A DNA stretch of 20,899 nt from assembly GCA_945874585.1 (NCBI GenBank), contig CAMCHB010000009.1, forward strand, positions 1 to 20,899, written 5' to 3'. Position 1 is the stretch's first letter. The number at the start of each line of letters is the position of its first letter. Shown here piece after piece: positions 6,290 to 16,056 of this stretch. Position numbers and translations under genes: made by a program. The notes beneath the pieces are model-generated. The model made no database searches, had not been told where the DNA came from, and saw nothing but the letters and a program-made list of their open reading frames with translations. Source of the stretch: an uncultured Clostridium sp. (GTDB taxonomy: Bacteria; Bacillota; Clostridia; TANB77; CAG-508).

Positions 6290-7837
6290 TTATGGTTGTT
6301 GTGTTTGTGTCGTTTGTGGAACGGTTATATTTACTGGTGCTGTTTGTGTTTGTGGTTGTGGTTGCGTAACCGCTGTTCCATCATTGCTTTGTACAGCTGC
6401 TGTATTATCCGCTGTTTGGTTGCCATTTGTAGCACTATCTCCCGTATTGCCATTTGTAGCACTATCTCCCGTATTGCCATCTGTTGTTTGTCCGCTGGTA
6501 CTTGATCCATTCATTTTCATGTAATCCGTAATTGAAATTTGTTGTCCATTATAATCTAAATAATAAACTTCTTTTCCGGAATTTGTAACAGAGTAAATTC
6601 GATTGAACGCACATGGTGCTACTGCTTTACCACTTGAGTTGATAATACCATATTTCTTATCACGACATACCACTATACCTTCGATATCAGGTATTACTAG
6701 CACATTGTTACTAACTTGATCCTTTTGAGAAGATGTGATACATCCGAAACTATCATAAACTGTATCCAATACTTGGTTACCATTTTTATCAAAAGCACCC
6801 CATTTTTTTCCTTTCATAACTGGTATGATATTGTCAAATAACAACATACTGTTTTTGATATCATTGGTCTTAAATTGTGTTGTGTCTACACCAATTTTTT
6901 CATATTCAATATAAACTACTCTTTTACCATTCTTGTCCAAAACGCCATACATATTATTATTTTGTACATAGTATAAACGTAAATCATTATCTAAGATTTT
7001 AATAGAATCATAATTTGGTTCTATTTTTTGAGATCCTTCACTTGAGAAAATACCCATTTTCTTGTTGGTTGTAACATAAAAATCTTTTGATACTTCGATA
7101 AATTCAATCGCATCGTATTTTGCACCAATAACATCTTTGTTGTCCGTGGTAATAACACCATATTTATATTTATCTTTCTCCTCTTGTTTACGAACTACAA
7201 TTAAATCATAAAGCAAAGCCTTTTGATTTTTGTATTCTGGTGCTACACCTGAATAACCATAATTAGATGATACGATAGATTCATATTGAGATACTAAGTA
7301 ATTTAAGGTGATAATTTCAATACGATTGTATTGTTGGTTATATTTAATTTTTAAATTCAAACCAATTCCTGCATCATCTGAATCAACATAGATTTTTCCG
7401 TTAATGGTTCTGGCAGGCTCACTCATGGTATACCAGTCGTAGTCCGTTGTGTTGGCTGTTGGATCTAATTTGTACATTAGATTAGAACCTGATTCATAAC
7501 CAGCTACTTCTTTTTTGTTATTGACATAACACTTTGTGTTTTCCTCTGTCAATTTGTTGTAATCACCATGATAATACTCATAACCACCAATTTTTGCTAA
7601 ATCTTCGATGGATACAAACAATTTCCCTGATGTTTGATCAAATGAAAATAACGTACTTGGCATTTGTGCTCTTGTTTTATCAACGTATAATTTCAATGTT
7701 TTAGATTCTACATAATTCATATATAACATAATGCCTAACACTAAGAAAAACAAAATTACTGTTAAAATAATAGCAATTTTTAGAATCTTTTTCGTACGCT
7801 TTGTCTTTTCATTCATTTCTTCTCCCATTAAATTCAT
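6290..7837 (-). CDS. Membrane-anchored WG-repeat protein
   Basis: Predicted extracytoplasmic protein on an N-terminal membrane helix (about residues 18-41, basic residues before it). Residues 46-185 contain strand-rich segments resembling a copper-amine-oxidase-N or stalk-type domain (weak resemblance). Residues about 225-415 hold at least five WG-type repeats with the cores KYGVI, KMGIF, MYGVL, KWGAF and KYGII, each followed by a turn and a YD/YE segment, as in the WG (KWG-leptospira) family. The last about 70 residues are a Thr/Asn/Gly/Gln-rich tail with a short tandem repeat. Function is unknown; the repeats suggest a binding or scaffold role. ATG 7837 follows GGGGGGAG. It is the last gene of the long operon, 56 nt after tgt. 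Confidence 0.8.
   Translation of the reverse strand: MNLMGEEMNEKTKRTKKILKIAIILTVILFFLVLGIMLYMNYVESKTLKLYVDKTRAQMPSTLFSFDQTSGKLFVSIEDLAKIGGYEYYHGDYNKLTEENTKCYVNNKKEVAGYESGSNLMYKLDPTANTTDYDWYTMSEPARTINGKIYVDSDDAGIGLNLKIKYNQQYNRIEIITLNYLVSQYESIVSSNYGYSGVAPEYKNQKALLYDLIVVRKQEEKDKYKYGVITTDNKDVIGAKYDAIEFIEVSKDFYVTTNKKMGIFSSEGSQKIEPNYDSIKILDNDLRLYYVQNNNMYGVLDKNGKRVVYIEYEKIGVDTTQFKTNDIKNSMLLFDNIIPVMKGKKWGAFDKNGNQVLDTVYDSFGCITSSQKDQVSNNVLVIPDIEGIVVCRDKKYGIINSSGKAVAPCAFNRIYSVTNSGKEVYYLDYNGQQISITDYMKMNGSSTSGQTTDGNTGDSATNGNTGDSATNGNQTADNTAAVQSNDGTAVTQPQPQTQTAPVNITVPQTTQTQQP
6420..6473. repeat. Two tandem copies of a 27-bp unit in the WG-repeat gene
   Basis: The 27-bp unit at 6420-6446 is repeated exactly at 6447-6473, with a partial third copy (7 bp) after it. 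It encodes a nine-residue Asn/Gly/Thr/Ser/Ala/Asp repeat in the low-complexity tail. The unit is in frame, so copy-number changes would alter tail length only. Confidence 0.95.
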
Positions 7838-7893
7838 ATTTTTCTCCCCCCGTTTCCAAATAAGAACTATTTATTTCCTATCTTTTCCACAAA

Positions 7894-9039
<1,146 letters not shown>

Positions 9040-10068
9040 TTATTCATAAATAAACATTGCATCACCAAAGCTGAAAAATCGATAACGATCTTGAACCGCT
9101 TCCTGATAAGCTTTCATAATAAAATCTCGATCGGCTAATGCAGATACCAACATAATTAAAGTAGACTTTGGTAAATGGAAATTGGTAATCAAGGCATCGA
9201 TACATTTGTAATGATAGCCAGGATAAATAAAAATACTGGTATCTCCTTCTGTTTCTTTTACCATGCCATTTTCATCTGCCACTGTTTCCAACACACGGCA
9301 AGAAGTTGTCCCACATGCAATAACTCTTTTACCCGCTTTTTTGGCTTGATTGATTTTAGTGGCCTCTTCTTTTTTGATGTAATAATGCTCTGTGTGCATT
9401 TGATGTTCTTCTATGTTTTCTACTTTTACCGGACGGAATGTACCAATTCCAACGTGTAAAGTTACATTAGCAATAACAATTCCTTTTTCTTCTATTTTCT
9501 GCAACAACTCTTTGGTAAAATGCAAACCTGCTGTTGGAGCTGCACAAGATCCTTCGTACTTGGCATAGACGGTTTGATAATCCTCGTTGTTTTTTAATTT
9601 TTCTGTGATATATGGTGGAAGTGGCATCAAACCAATTTGATCCAAAATCTCGTGAAAGATTCCTTCATACGTAAATTGGATTTTACGATTTCCATTTTCC
9701 ATCACTTCGAGGATTTTTCCCTTTAATAGGCCATCTCCAAAAATAATTTCTGCTCCTTCTTTTAATCGTCTACCAGGCTTTACAATAACCTCCCAAATGT
9801 CTCCTTCCACTCTTTTTAAAAGTAAAATTTCAACTGGTATTTTGGTATCTGCTTTGATCCCATACAAACGAGCTGGAATAACTTTGGTATTGTTGATGAC
9901 CAAACAATCTCCTGGCTCTAGGTAATCAATAATGTCCTTAAATATTTTGTGTTCAATGGTCTTTTTCTTTTTATTCAAAACCATTAAACGAGCTTCATCT
10001 CTTTTTTGACTGGGATGTTGCGCAATCAATTCTTTTGGTAAATCAAAATCAAATTCTTCTATTTTCAT
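9040..10068 (-). CDS. queA: S-adenosylmethionine:tRNA ribosyltransferase-isomerase
   Basis: Transfers and isomerises the ribosyl group of S-adenosylmethionine onto preQ1 in tRNA, giving epoxyqueuosine. The family pattern is clear from [13 protein letters not shown] at the N-terminus through [12 protein letters not shown] (59-70), [13 protein letters not shown] (173-185), VGIGTFRPV, and [20 protein letters not shown] near the C-terminus. Length 342 aa is normal. ATG 10068 follows GAGG at about 9 nt. It sits 23 nt after the HExxH protein gene and 15 nt before tgt. Confidence 0.97.
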   Translation of the reverse strand: MKIEEFDFDLPKELIAQHPSQKRDEARLMVLNKKKKTIEHKIFKDIIDYLEPGDCLVINNTKVIPARLYGIKADTKIPVEILLLKRVEGDIWEVIVKPGRRLKEGAEIIFGDGLLKGKILEVMENGNRKIQFTYEGIFHEILDQIGLMPLPPYITEKLKNNEDYQTVYAKYEGSCAAPTAGLHFTKELLQKIEEKGIVIANVTLHVGIGTFRPVKVENIEEHQMHTEHYYIKKEEATKINQAKKAGKRVIACGTTSCRVLETVADENGMVKETEGDTSIFIYPGYHYKCIDALITNFHLPKSTLIMLVSALADRDFIMKAYQEAVQDRYRFFSFGDAMFIYE

Positions 10069-10091
10069 TTTTAATGCCTCTTTTACTTTAT

Positions 10092-11459
10092 TTAAATTTT
10101 CTCTTCATCTGCATGGAATAAACTCGTTAAGACTTGTACCACATTATGGTACAAATTCTGAATTTCTTCTAGCATATTGTTTGGCTCTTTGGCAAGTGTA
10201 ACTGTTTTTCCATACAAAAAGTCATTTTCTTTTACAGGTTTGATCGTATAAACTTTTGGATCTAATCCAATATAAGTTCCATTATCTGAAATTCTCTTTT
10301 GCATATAATCACGATACCAATTGGCTAAACTGATATAAAGTTCACTTTGATAACCATATTTGGCATGATCATGCAAAGCCGGTACCTGGTAACCATTATC
10401 GGTTGCATTTTTTTCTAAGGTATGCAAGAATTCATGTAAAAAAACTTCTTCTGGGAACTGATTAACCCCCGTATCATAACGATACATGTAACTATTTTTG
10501 TCATTTGGAAGTCGTATGTTGGAAAATCCAATGTTTTGATATTCCATACCTCCCAGTCCAATCCAATCATTAACTGGTATTTCAGAATGTTTGGTTAAAT
10601 CTCCTAGTTTAACCACTGCAAAAATGTGGTCGTACTGATTTTTTTCAATATACGGTTGAATCAAATTTTCCACATCGGTTGGATTCACATAATAAGCATT
10701 TTCTTCATCGTAGGAAATAGATGTAATCGGTGTTTCAATCGGAATGATTTGATAACGAACTGACATTTTTCCTTGTGAGTATTGAGCACATGTATTTTTA
10801 AATCGCTCCATATCTGATTTCATCAGTTTTGCTTCCTCTTCATCTATTTGAAATTGATAACGCTTTTGGTTGATGGTCACATCAGTTTGATAAAAAATGA
10901 AACAAGCCATATTCCAAACAGAACCTGTATCTGGTGTTCCCTCTTCCATTTTTAAATCAGAAAACCAAGCGGTTCCTTTGCATAAGCAATCATATCCTCC
11001 TAATCGAAAACCGATGTTTACTTCTTCTCTTGTTTTGGAGTCAAAATAAAATGTGATTTCTTGCCAATCTTTTTGTGTTCCGCTTACAATTTTAGATCGC
11101 TCTGTCGTTCCCTCTATGGCAATTTGAGCTCCTCCGCCATGGCTGCCATTTTCAGCTTCAATTCCTTTTGTTTTTACCTTACAGGTTACCTTGTATGGCG
11201 TGTTTGGTTTGACATTTACCTTGGTATAAAACATCGCATCATTGTAAACAGGCGATTCTATTTTGTAGCTTGCATAAGAATCTGCTGTCACATCTGGATC
11301 TCTGGTAAAGGTAGATGTATACACATTTCTTTCTGCTCTCACAAAATTGATATAATCACGTTGCTTGTATACTTGGAATGTCTGATATAACGCATAAATA
11401 GCAAAGATTAAAATACACCATGATAGTATTTTCTTTAAAATATAACTACTTTTACGCAT
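10092..11459 (-). CDS. Membrane-anchored protein with HExxH zinc-protease motif
   Basis: 455-aa protein with an N-terminal membrane helix (about residues 8-28, preceded by basic residues), so the rest is predicted outside the cell. Residues about 60-172 look like a beta-sandwich carbohydrate-binding-type module, ending in the characteristic [13 protein letters not shown]. The C-terminal half contains HEFLH (342-346) in a helix after FPEEVF, the zincin metallopeptidase signature. The third ligand is not obvious: no metzincin GxxH follows, and candidates are H363 and H365 in [10 protein letters not shown]. The exact family is not recognised. Substrate is unknown; envelope glycoprotein or cell-wall turnover would fit but is speculation. 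ATG 11459 follows AAAGGAG. It is 12 nt after the RNHCP gene in the long operon. Confidence 0.7.
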   Translation of the reverse strand: MRKSSYILKKILSWCILIFAIYALYQTFQVYKQRDYINFVRAERNVYTSTFTRDPDVTADSYASYKIESPVYNDAMFYTKVNVKPNTPYKVTCKVKTKGIEAENGSHGGGAQIAIEGTTERSKIVSGTQKDWQEITFYFDSKTREEVNIGFRLGGYDCLCKGTAWFSDLKMEEGTPDTGSVWNMACFIFYQTDVTINQKRYQFQIDEEEAKLMKSDMERFKNTCAQYSQGKMSVRYQIIPIETPITSISYDEENAYYVNPTDVENLIQPYIEKNQYDHIFAVVKLGDLTKHSEIPVNDWIGLGGMEYQNIGFSNIRLPNDKNSYMYRYDTGVNQFPEEVFLHEFLHTLEKNATDNGYQVPALHDHAKYGYQSELYISLANWYRDYMQKRISDNGTYIGLDPKVYTIKPVKENDFLYGKTVTLAKEPNNMLEEIQNLYHNVVQVLTSLFHADEEKI

Positions 11460-11471
11460 GCATTTCTCCTT

Positions 11472-11786
11472 TTAATCAATTGGTTGATGAGCACTCAATT
11501 GAATAATTTTTTCCATGTTATCATCTTTGGCTGCTTTGTTTTTACGAATTGCTCCACATTTCTGACAACGATGGATAATCACATACCCTTTTTTTGGATT
11601 CATTTCAATTCCAATTGGCTCTAATAAACCATGACATTCTTCTTGTCGATCCCCCGGATTTTTATCCAAATGCTTCGAATATAAGCAAAACGGGCAATGA
11701 TTACGGCAAGAATATCCTAATTTTGGAACTTTTTTTCCACAATGTTCACAAATAAATTCTTCATCTATTTCTAAAAAATTTTTCAT
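11472..11786 (-). CDS. RNHCP-domain zinc-ribbon protein
   Basis: Small cytoplasmic protein (104 aa) with the RNHCP signature: CRNHCPFCLYSKHLD (27-41), PGDR (44-47) and CHGLLEPI (51-58). Eight Cys form CxxC-type pairs (C13/C16, C27/C31/C34, C51, C74/C77), suggesting two zinc sites. The RNHCP family has no assigned function as far as I know. A role with RNA would fit its location next to a ThrRS-like kinase and tRNA-modification genes, but that is inference. GAGG precedes ATG 11786, 8 nt after the upstream stop. Confidence 0.85.
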   Translation of the reverse strand: MKNFLEIDEEFICEHCGKKVPKLGYSCRNHCPFCLYSKHLDKNPGDRQEECHGLLEPIGIEMNPKKGYVIIHRCQKCGAIRKNKAAKDDNMEKIIQLSAHQPID

Positions 11787-11794
11787 ATTTCCTC

Positions 11795-13435
11795 TTATTC
11801 TTCAAATACACTATCTCCAATAAATTCACGAATCAAAGAATGATTTGGAATATATTTTGGATCAATTGGTTCAAAATAACTTAATAAACGATACAATCTT
11901 TTGGCTTCTGAATATTCTGGATGAATATTGCCAATACGTTTTAACAATGGCATAGCATAATTTCTTAAAACGCCTAATTCATAAACCAAAGAAGAGTTAA
12001 ACATAGCATCTGCTTCTTCTTGGAATGGGAAAATATTGCGGTTTTCCCCACGATTAACAGAATCCCACATAGCAAGTGTATGCAAAGCAGAATAACCTCT
12101 AAAGTTGAAATCTCTTACGATTCTTCGAACCAAACGCGTATCGGTTGTTGAAATACGGTTGTAATAATCGATATTAAGGACTGTTAAAGCACTGATATAA
12201 ATTTTAAATTTTAAACTTTTATCAATTTCACTGGTTAATTCATCATTCAAACAATGGATTCCTTCGATGACTAAAATTTCATCTTTCGCCAAAGACATAG
12301 TATTTCCCTTATATACTTTTTTTCCTGATAAGAAATCAAATGTTGGTGCTAGAATGGTCTCTCCCTCAATCAATTTGCGAAGATGATCATTGAATAATTT
12401 TAGATCAATAGCATGAATTGATTCAAAATCATAGTTTCCAAATTCGTCACGTGGTGTTTCTTCTCTTTCAACAAAATAATTGTCCACTGAAATGGTAACT
12501 GGTTTCATTCCATTTAAACGTAATTGGATTCCTAGCTTTTTAGCAAAAGTTGTTTTCCCAGAGGAAGTTGGTCCTGCAATCAAAACTACCTTAGTATTTT
12601 TTCTGTTGGCAATTTGGTTAGCAATTTCAATGATTCGTTTTTCATGTAAAGCCTCATCCACTAGAATGCATTCCTTGGCTTTGTGTTCTTGTACCACTCG
12701 ATTTAATTTATAGATGGTATTGACATTTAGGACACGATGTACTTTCTCATAATCATCCAAAGTTTCAATCAATTTATTGCATTCCTTATAAGGTGCTAAT
12801 TGTGTTGGATTTTGTTTACTTGGGTAACGGATTAAAAAGCCTTGACGATATTTGATGATATCAAATATTTTCAAATGACCTGTTGAAATTGGCATAACTC
12901 CATAAAAATAATTGAAATAATTATCGCAAAAATAAAAGGTTACATCTTTTTCTTCTTTTAAATCCAATTGCAATTTTCCTTTTAGTGTTCTTTCTTTGTT
13001 ATAAAAAGATTCCGCTTCTTCTCGTTTCATTTCTTTACGTACAATTGGTAAGTCCTTTTGAATGATTTCATTCATTCTTTCTTTTACTTTTGCTATCATT
13101 TCATCGGTTACTGTTTTATTATCGACCTCGCATAACATAGCATTATCCAATTGATAATCGACTGTTAACAAAGCATCTGGATATAGCTCACTAAAAGCTT
13201 TGCCCATTACAAATAGAAGTCCTCGTACATAGATTCTTTTACCATCTTTATTGGTATAATCGATTAACTCTAATTTAGCACGATCATGAAGAGCATAGTT
13301 TAATGGTTTTACTTCATTATTGACACGACATCCCATAACAGCATTGGTTGCTTTTTGAATGTCTGCCTCACACAATTCGTTGACTCTTATTCCTTCTTTC
13401 GTCTCTATTTCTTTGTCTTGATATAATACTTTCAT
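11795..13435 (-). CDS. Nucleoside (uridine) kinase with ThrRS-like N-terminus
   Basis: Two-part protein of 546 aa. Residues 1-60 resemble a TGS domain and about 65-230 the second N-terminal domain of threonyl-tRNA synthetase. Residues about 280-480 are a phosphoribulokinase/uridine-kinase P-loop domain: Walker A GPTSSGKTT (288-296), SVDNYF (316-321), VIEGIHCLND (about 380-390) and RRIVRDFNFRG. It probably phosphorylates uridine/cytidine or a related nucleoside with ATP or GTP. The fusion recurs in Clostridia under the name nucleoside kinase. The role of the N-terminal part is unknown; no synthetase editing HxxxH is evident. ATG 13435 has GGAGG 6 nt upstream, 13 nt after the CmpB-like gene. 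Confidence 0.9.
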   Translation of the reverse strand: MKVLYQDKEIETKEGIRVNELCEADIQKATNAVMGCRVNNEVKPLNYALHDRAKLELIDYTNKDGKRIYVRGLLFVMGKAFSELYPDALLTVDYQLDNAMLCEVDNKTVTDEMIAKVKERMNEIIQKDLPIVRKEMKREEAESFYNKERTLKGKLQLDLKEEKDVTFYFCDNYFNYFYGVMPISTGHLKIFDIIKYRQGFLIRYPSKQNPTQLAPYKECNKLIETLDDYEKVHRVLNVNTIYKLNRVVQEHKAKECILVDEALHEKRIIEIANQIANRKNTKVVLIAGPTSSGKTTFAKKLGIQLRLNGMKPVTISVDNYFVEREETPRDEFGNYDFESIHAIDLKLFNDHLRKLIEGETILAPTFDFLSGKKVYKGNTMSLAKDEILVIEGIHCLNDELTSEIDKSLKFKIYISALTVLNIDYYNRISTTDTRLVRRIVRDFNFRGYSALHTLAMWDSVNRGENRNIFPFQEEADAMFNSSLVYELGVLRNYAMPLLKRIGNIHPEYSEAKRLYRLLSYFEPIDPKYIPNHSLIREFIGDSVFEE

Positions 13436-13448
13436 AAAATTCCTCCGT

Positions 13449-14303
13449 CTAATTTTGATTTTTTCGTATATTTTCTAGAATATTAGCAGAGTCTAATGCC
13501 TTTGGTGTAAACAATTTTACATATTCTGTTTGAATCTCAGGAAATGCATCTGCTACATATAAGATTTTTCCATCTTCCTTTTCTACTTTTAAATTTGGAA
13601 ATGTTTTTAACATCACTTCATTCGAGAAATAACGATCCACAAATTTCTTCATTTTCGGTTGTTCATACATTTTCGTATAGGTTCCAATGTACTGATCGGT
13701 ATTGGCTATATTAAAATGATACACATCTACCAATCTTGTAAAAAACATTTTTAATGCAAAGCCTGTAACAACACAATCGACAAATAAAGCAATTACAATG
13801 GTTAGAATGATAGGTTTGCGATACGCTGCTTTGACTTTTTCTTCCAGCCACGCAATAAAGCGATCCACTTTTGGATTGCAATAGGTCATTAAAAAAATAG
13901 CTAACAATCCCCAAAAGAAAGAGTATTGCACGCAAATTCTTCCATTGATATTAAAGGGAATATTGGAATAATCCCACCACATCACATGGAAAAACATCTC
14001 TCCAACCCAGCTTACTAAATATTCTACGACCGATCCCACTAAAAAGCCACCAAAAAATAAGCTAAAATTGTTTTGTTTCATGTTTTTTAAGGCTAATATC
14101 ATCACGACTGCTCCCAAGCCATAAATACCACAAAATGGTCCTACCAAAAAGCTCTTACGACTTTCTATCACACCTTTTGTTACCAGTCCAAATAAGGTTT
14201 CTATGATATAGCCCAGTACACTGTAAATAATAAAATATAAAAATATCTTCCATATACTCACACCAAAAATGGTGATTTCTTTTTTCTCTTTTTTGTTATC
14301 CAT
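13449..14303 (-). CDS. CmpB-family putative ABC-transporter permease
   Basis: Integral membrane protein of 284 aa with about five helices (about residues 15-40, 53-73, 82-101, 124-142, 163-187). The CmpB signature is present: SFLVGPFCGIYGLGA, then EYLVSWVGEMFF, then WWDYSNIPFNINGRIC. The family is annotated as an ABC permease, but no ATPase or substrate-binding gene is in the same operon, so that function is unproven. The C-terminal about 95 residues are soluble and less familiar. It is first in the long operon, with its own promoter at 14338-14366; GAGG lies 7 nt before ATG 14303. Confidence 0.85.
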   Translation of the reverse strand: MDNKKEKKEITIFGVSIWKIFLYFIIYSVLGYIIETLFGLVTKGVIESRKSFLVGPFCGIYGLGAVVMILALKNMKQNNFSLFFGGFLVGSVVEYLVSWVGEMFFHVMWWDYSNIPFNINGRICVQYSFFWGLLAIFLMTYCNPKVDRFIAWLEEKVKAAYRKPIILTIVIALFVDCVVTGFALKMFFTRLVDVYHFNIANTDQYIGTYTKMYEQPKMKKFVDRYFSNEVMLKTFPNLKVEKEDGKILYVADAFPEIQTEYVKLFTPKALDSANILENIRKNQN

Positions 14304-14337
14304 ATTTTTTCCTCATCTATTGGTAAATTTGTATTCT

Positions 14338-14366
14338 ATTGTATCATATCTAGCTATCACACGCAA
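14338..14366 (-). promoter_or_regulatory. Promoter of the long CmpB-to-WG operon
   Basis: TTGCGT (14361-14366), 17 bases, TACAAT (14338-14343) on the minus strand, about 35 nt before ATG 14303. It lies in the only gap over 60 nt between the ABC exporter and the operon. No terminator was seen after the exporter, so read-through may also occur. Confidence 0.7.
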
Positions 14367-14370
14367 TATA

Positions 14371-16056
14371 TTATTCAATTCCATATTGACTTTCATACAA
14401 TTTAGCATACCTTCCTCTTTTTTCTAGCAAAGCCTGATGCGTTCCTTGTTCCACCAGATGTCCTTGCTCTAAATAAATCACTTGATCTGCTGTTTGAATC
14501 GTTGATAAGCGATGGGCAATCACAATTGCGGTTGAATTTTGAGTAATTTGTTCCATTGCTTTTTGCACTTTTTCCTCTGTCAATAAATCAATATTGCTGG
14601 TTGCTTCATCTAAAATTACATAGGGAGGTTTTACCAATAAAATACGAGCAATATTGATCAATTGCACTTCTCCCTCTGATAAAAGATTATCTTGTGAAAC
14701 AACTGTATCATAGTCTTTTTCAAGATGTTTGACAAAAGAATCTAATTGCGTTAGTTGTACAATTTTTTGAAATTCTTCTTCGGTTACATCTTCTTTTCCA
14801 TACACAATATTTTCGCGAATTGTGCCAGCAAACAAATGCGTATCTTGTAACACGATTCCGATATTTTTGCGCAAAATCCCCAATGGAATTTGCTGAATGT
14901 CTTGCCCTCCTATGGTGATTTTTCCTGTTTCAATGGGATAAAAACGCAAAAGCAAGCTTGCCAAAGTTGTTTTTCCAGAACCGGTTTTACCAACAATCGC
15001 AATTTTCTTTTTTTCCGGTATGATCAAATTAAAATTTTGAATGATTGGTTTTCCTTTTTCATACGAAAAATTAACCTGCTTAAATTGAATGTCTCCTTGT
15101 AAAATCGGAACTGGCTCTGGTAAATTTTCGATTGGTTCTTCTGTTTCCTTCTCAAAAGTTCGAATACGTTTATATGATACATAGGCCATCTGCATTTCGG
15201 TTATTAAAGATGTAATTTCATGAAATGGCTTGGTATAAACCGATACATAAATTAAAAAGGTAGACATATCTCCAATGGTTAGCATTTGTTTTTGCAATAA
15301 AATGGTGCCCACAATTCCTAATATAACATAAGCCAAATTTGTCACCAAGCGTGCTCCCGGATTGCTTAAAGCAGAATAGAACTGTGCCTTAAAAGAAACC
15401 TGGTACAATTGATCATTGTATTGATCAAATTGGTGCAATGCTTTTTCTTCGTATGCATTGTTTTTCACCATTTGATAACCAGCTATCATTTCATCTGCAT
15501 ATTCGCTTATTTGCGAAATTTTACTAGCACGTTTTTGGAAAAATTGATTGGTCTTGGTGGTAATTTTTTTGGAAATCAAATACATACAAGGAGCTGATGC
15601 GATTAGCAAAATAGCCAATGTTACATTGATTTGCCACATCAATATCGTAGCTCCTAAAATGGTAGTAATACCGGACAGTACTTTAAAAACAGTCTGTGTG
15701 ATACCCCTTGCCACGTTTTCAACATCTGTATTGATGGTATTTAACACATCTCCCAATGTATGATGATCTAAATAAGAACAGCGCACATACTGTATCTTAT
15801 GCTCGATTCTTTCACGTAATCGATAAGCTTCTTGACTGGCCAATTTTGCCAAAGCTGTGTTGGCTATGGTTTCACTCATCCAAATTCCCAAATAAAAAAG
15901 AAGTAATAAAACAATAGCCTTTTCGATTACCTGTTGATTCGATTGGTCCAATGTTCGACCAATATGGGCTGGAATCAACATTTGCAAACCACCATATAAA
16001 ACAGCAAACACACCAATTAAAATCATCCATGGAATCCAATGTTTTTTTGTTTTCAT
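14371..16056 (-). CDS. ABC exporter half-transporter, subunit B (catalytic Walker B/H-loop)
   Basis: Type I ABC exporter half-transporter: six-helix membrane domain (about residues 10-295) followed by an ATPase domain (about 320-561). The ATPase has Walker A GKTGSGKTT (356-364), Q-loop LQDTHLF, Walker B VILDEATS with catalytic Glu484, and H-loop IAHRLST (His515). The signature motif is LSEGE (459-463) instead of LSGGQ. An in-frame start at 16107 lies inside the upstream gene. ATG 16056 overlaps the upstream stop as ATGA with AAGGGGG ahead, so 16056 is chosen (561 aa). It probably forms a heterodimer with the upstream subunit for drug, lipid or peptide export; substrate cannot be read from sequence. 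Confidence 0.93.
   Translation of the reverse strand: MKTKKHWIPWMILIGVFAVLYGGLQMLIPAHIGRTLDQSNQQVIEKAIVLLLLFYLGIWMSETIANTALAKLASQEAYRLRERIEHKIQYVRCSYLDHHTLGDVLNTINTDVENVARGITQTVFKVLSGITTILGATILMWQINVTLAILLIASAPCMYLISKKITTKTNQFFQKRASKISQISEYADEMIAGYQMVKNNAYEEKALHQFDQYNDQLYQVSFKAQFYSALSNPGARLVTNLAYVILGIVGTILLQKQMLTIGDMSTFLIYVSVYTKPFHEITSLITEMQMAYVSYKRIRTFEKETEEPIENLPEPVPILQGDIQFKQVNFSYEKGKPIIQNFNLIIPEKKKIAIVGKTGSGKTTLASLLLRFYPIETGKITIGGQDIQQIPLGILRKNIGIVLQDTHLFAGTIRENIVYGKEDVTEEEFQKIVQLTQLDSFVKHLEKDYDTVVSQDNLLSEGEVQLINIARILLVKPPYVILDEATSNIDLLTEEKVQKAMEQITQNSTAIVIAHRLSTIQTADQVIYLEQGHLVEQGTHQALLEKRGRYAKLYESQYGIE

Noticed and set aside
6420..6480. CRISPR-like repeat
   Set aside because: The 27-bp units are directly adjacent without spacers and are coding sequence in a low-complexity tail.
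7838..7893. Separate promoter or terminator between tgt and the WG-repeat gene
   Set aside because: Only a 6-bp A/T hairpin without a T-run and no promoter pair; read-through is simpler.
10069..10091. preQ1 riboswitch before queA
   Set aside because: The gap to the upstream gene is only 23 bases, too short for the aptamer; none seen at the operon start either.
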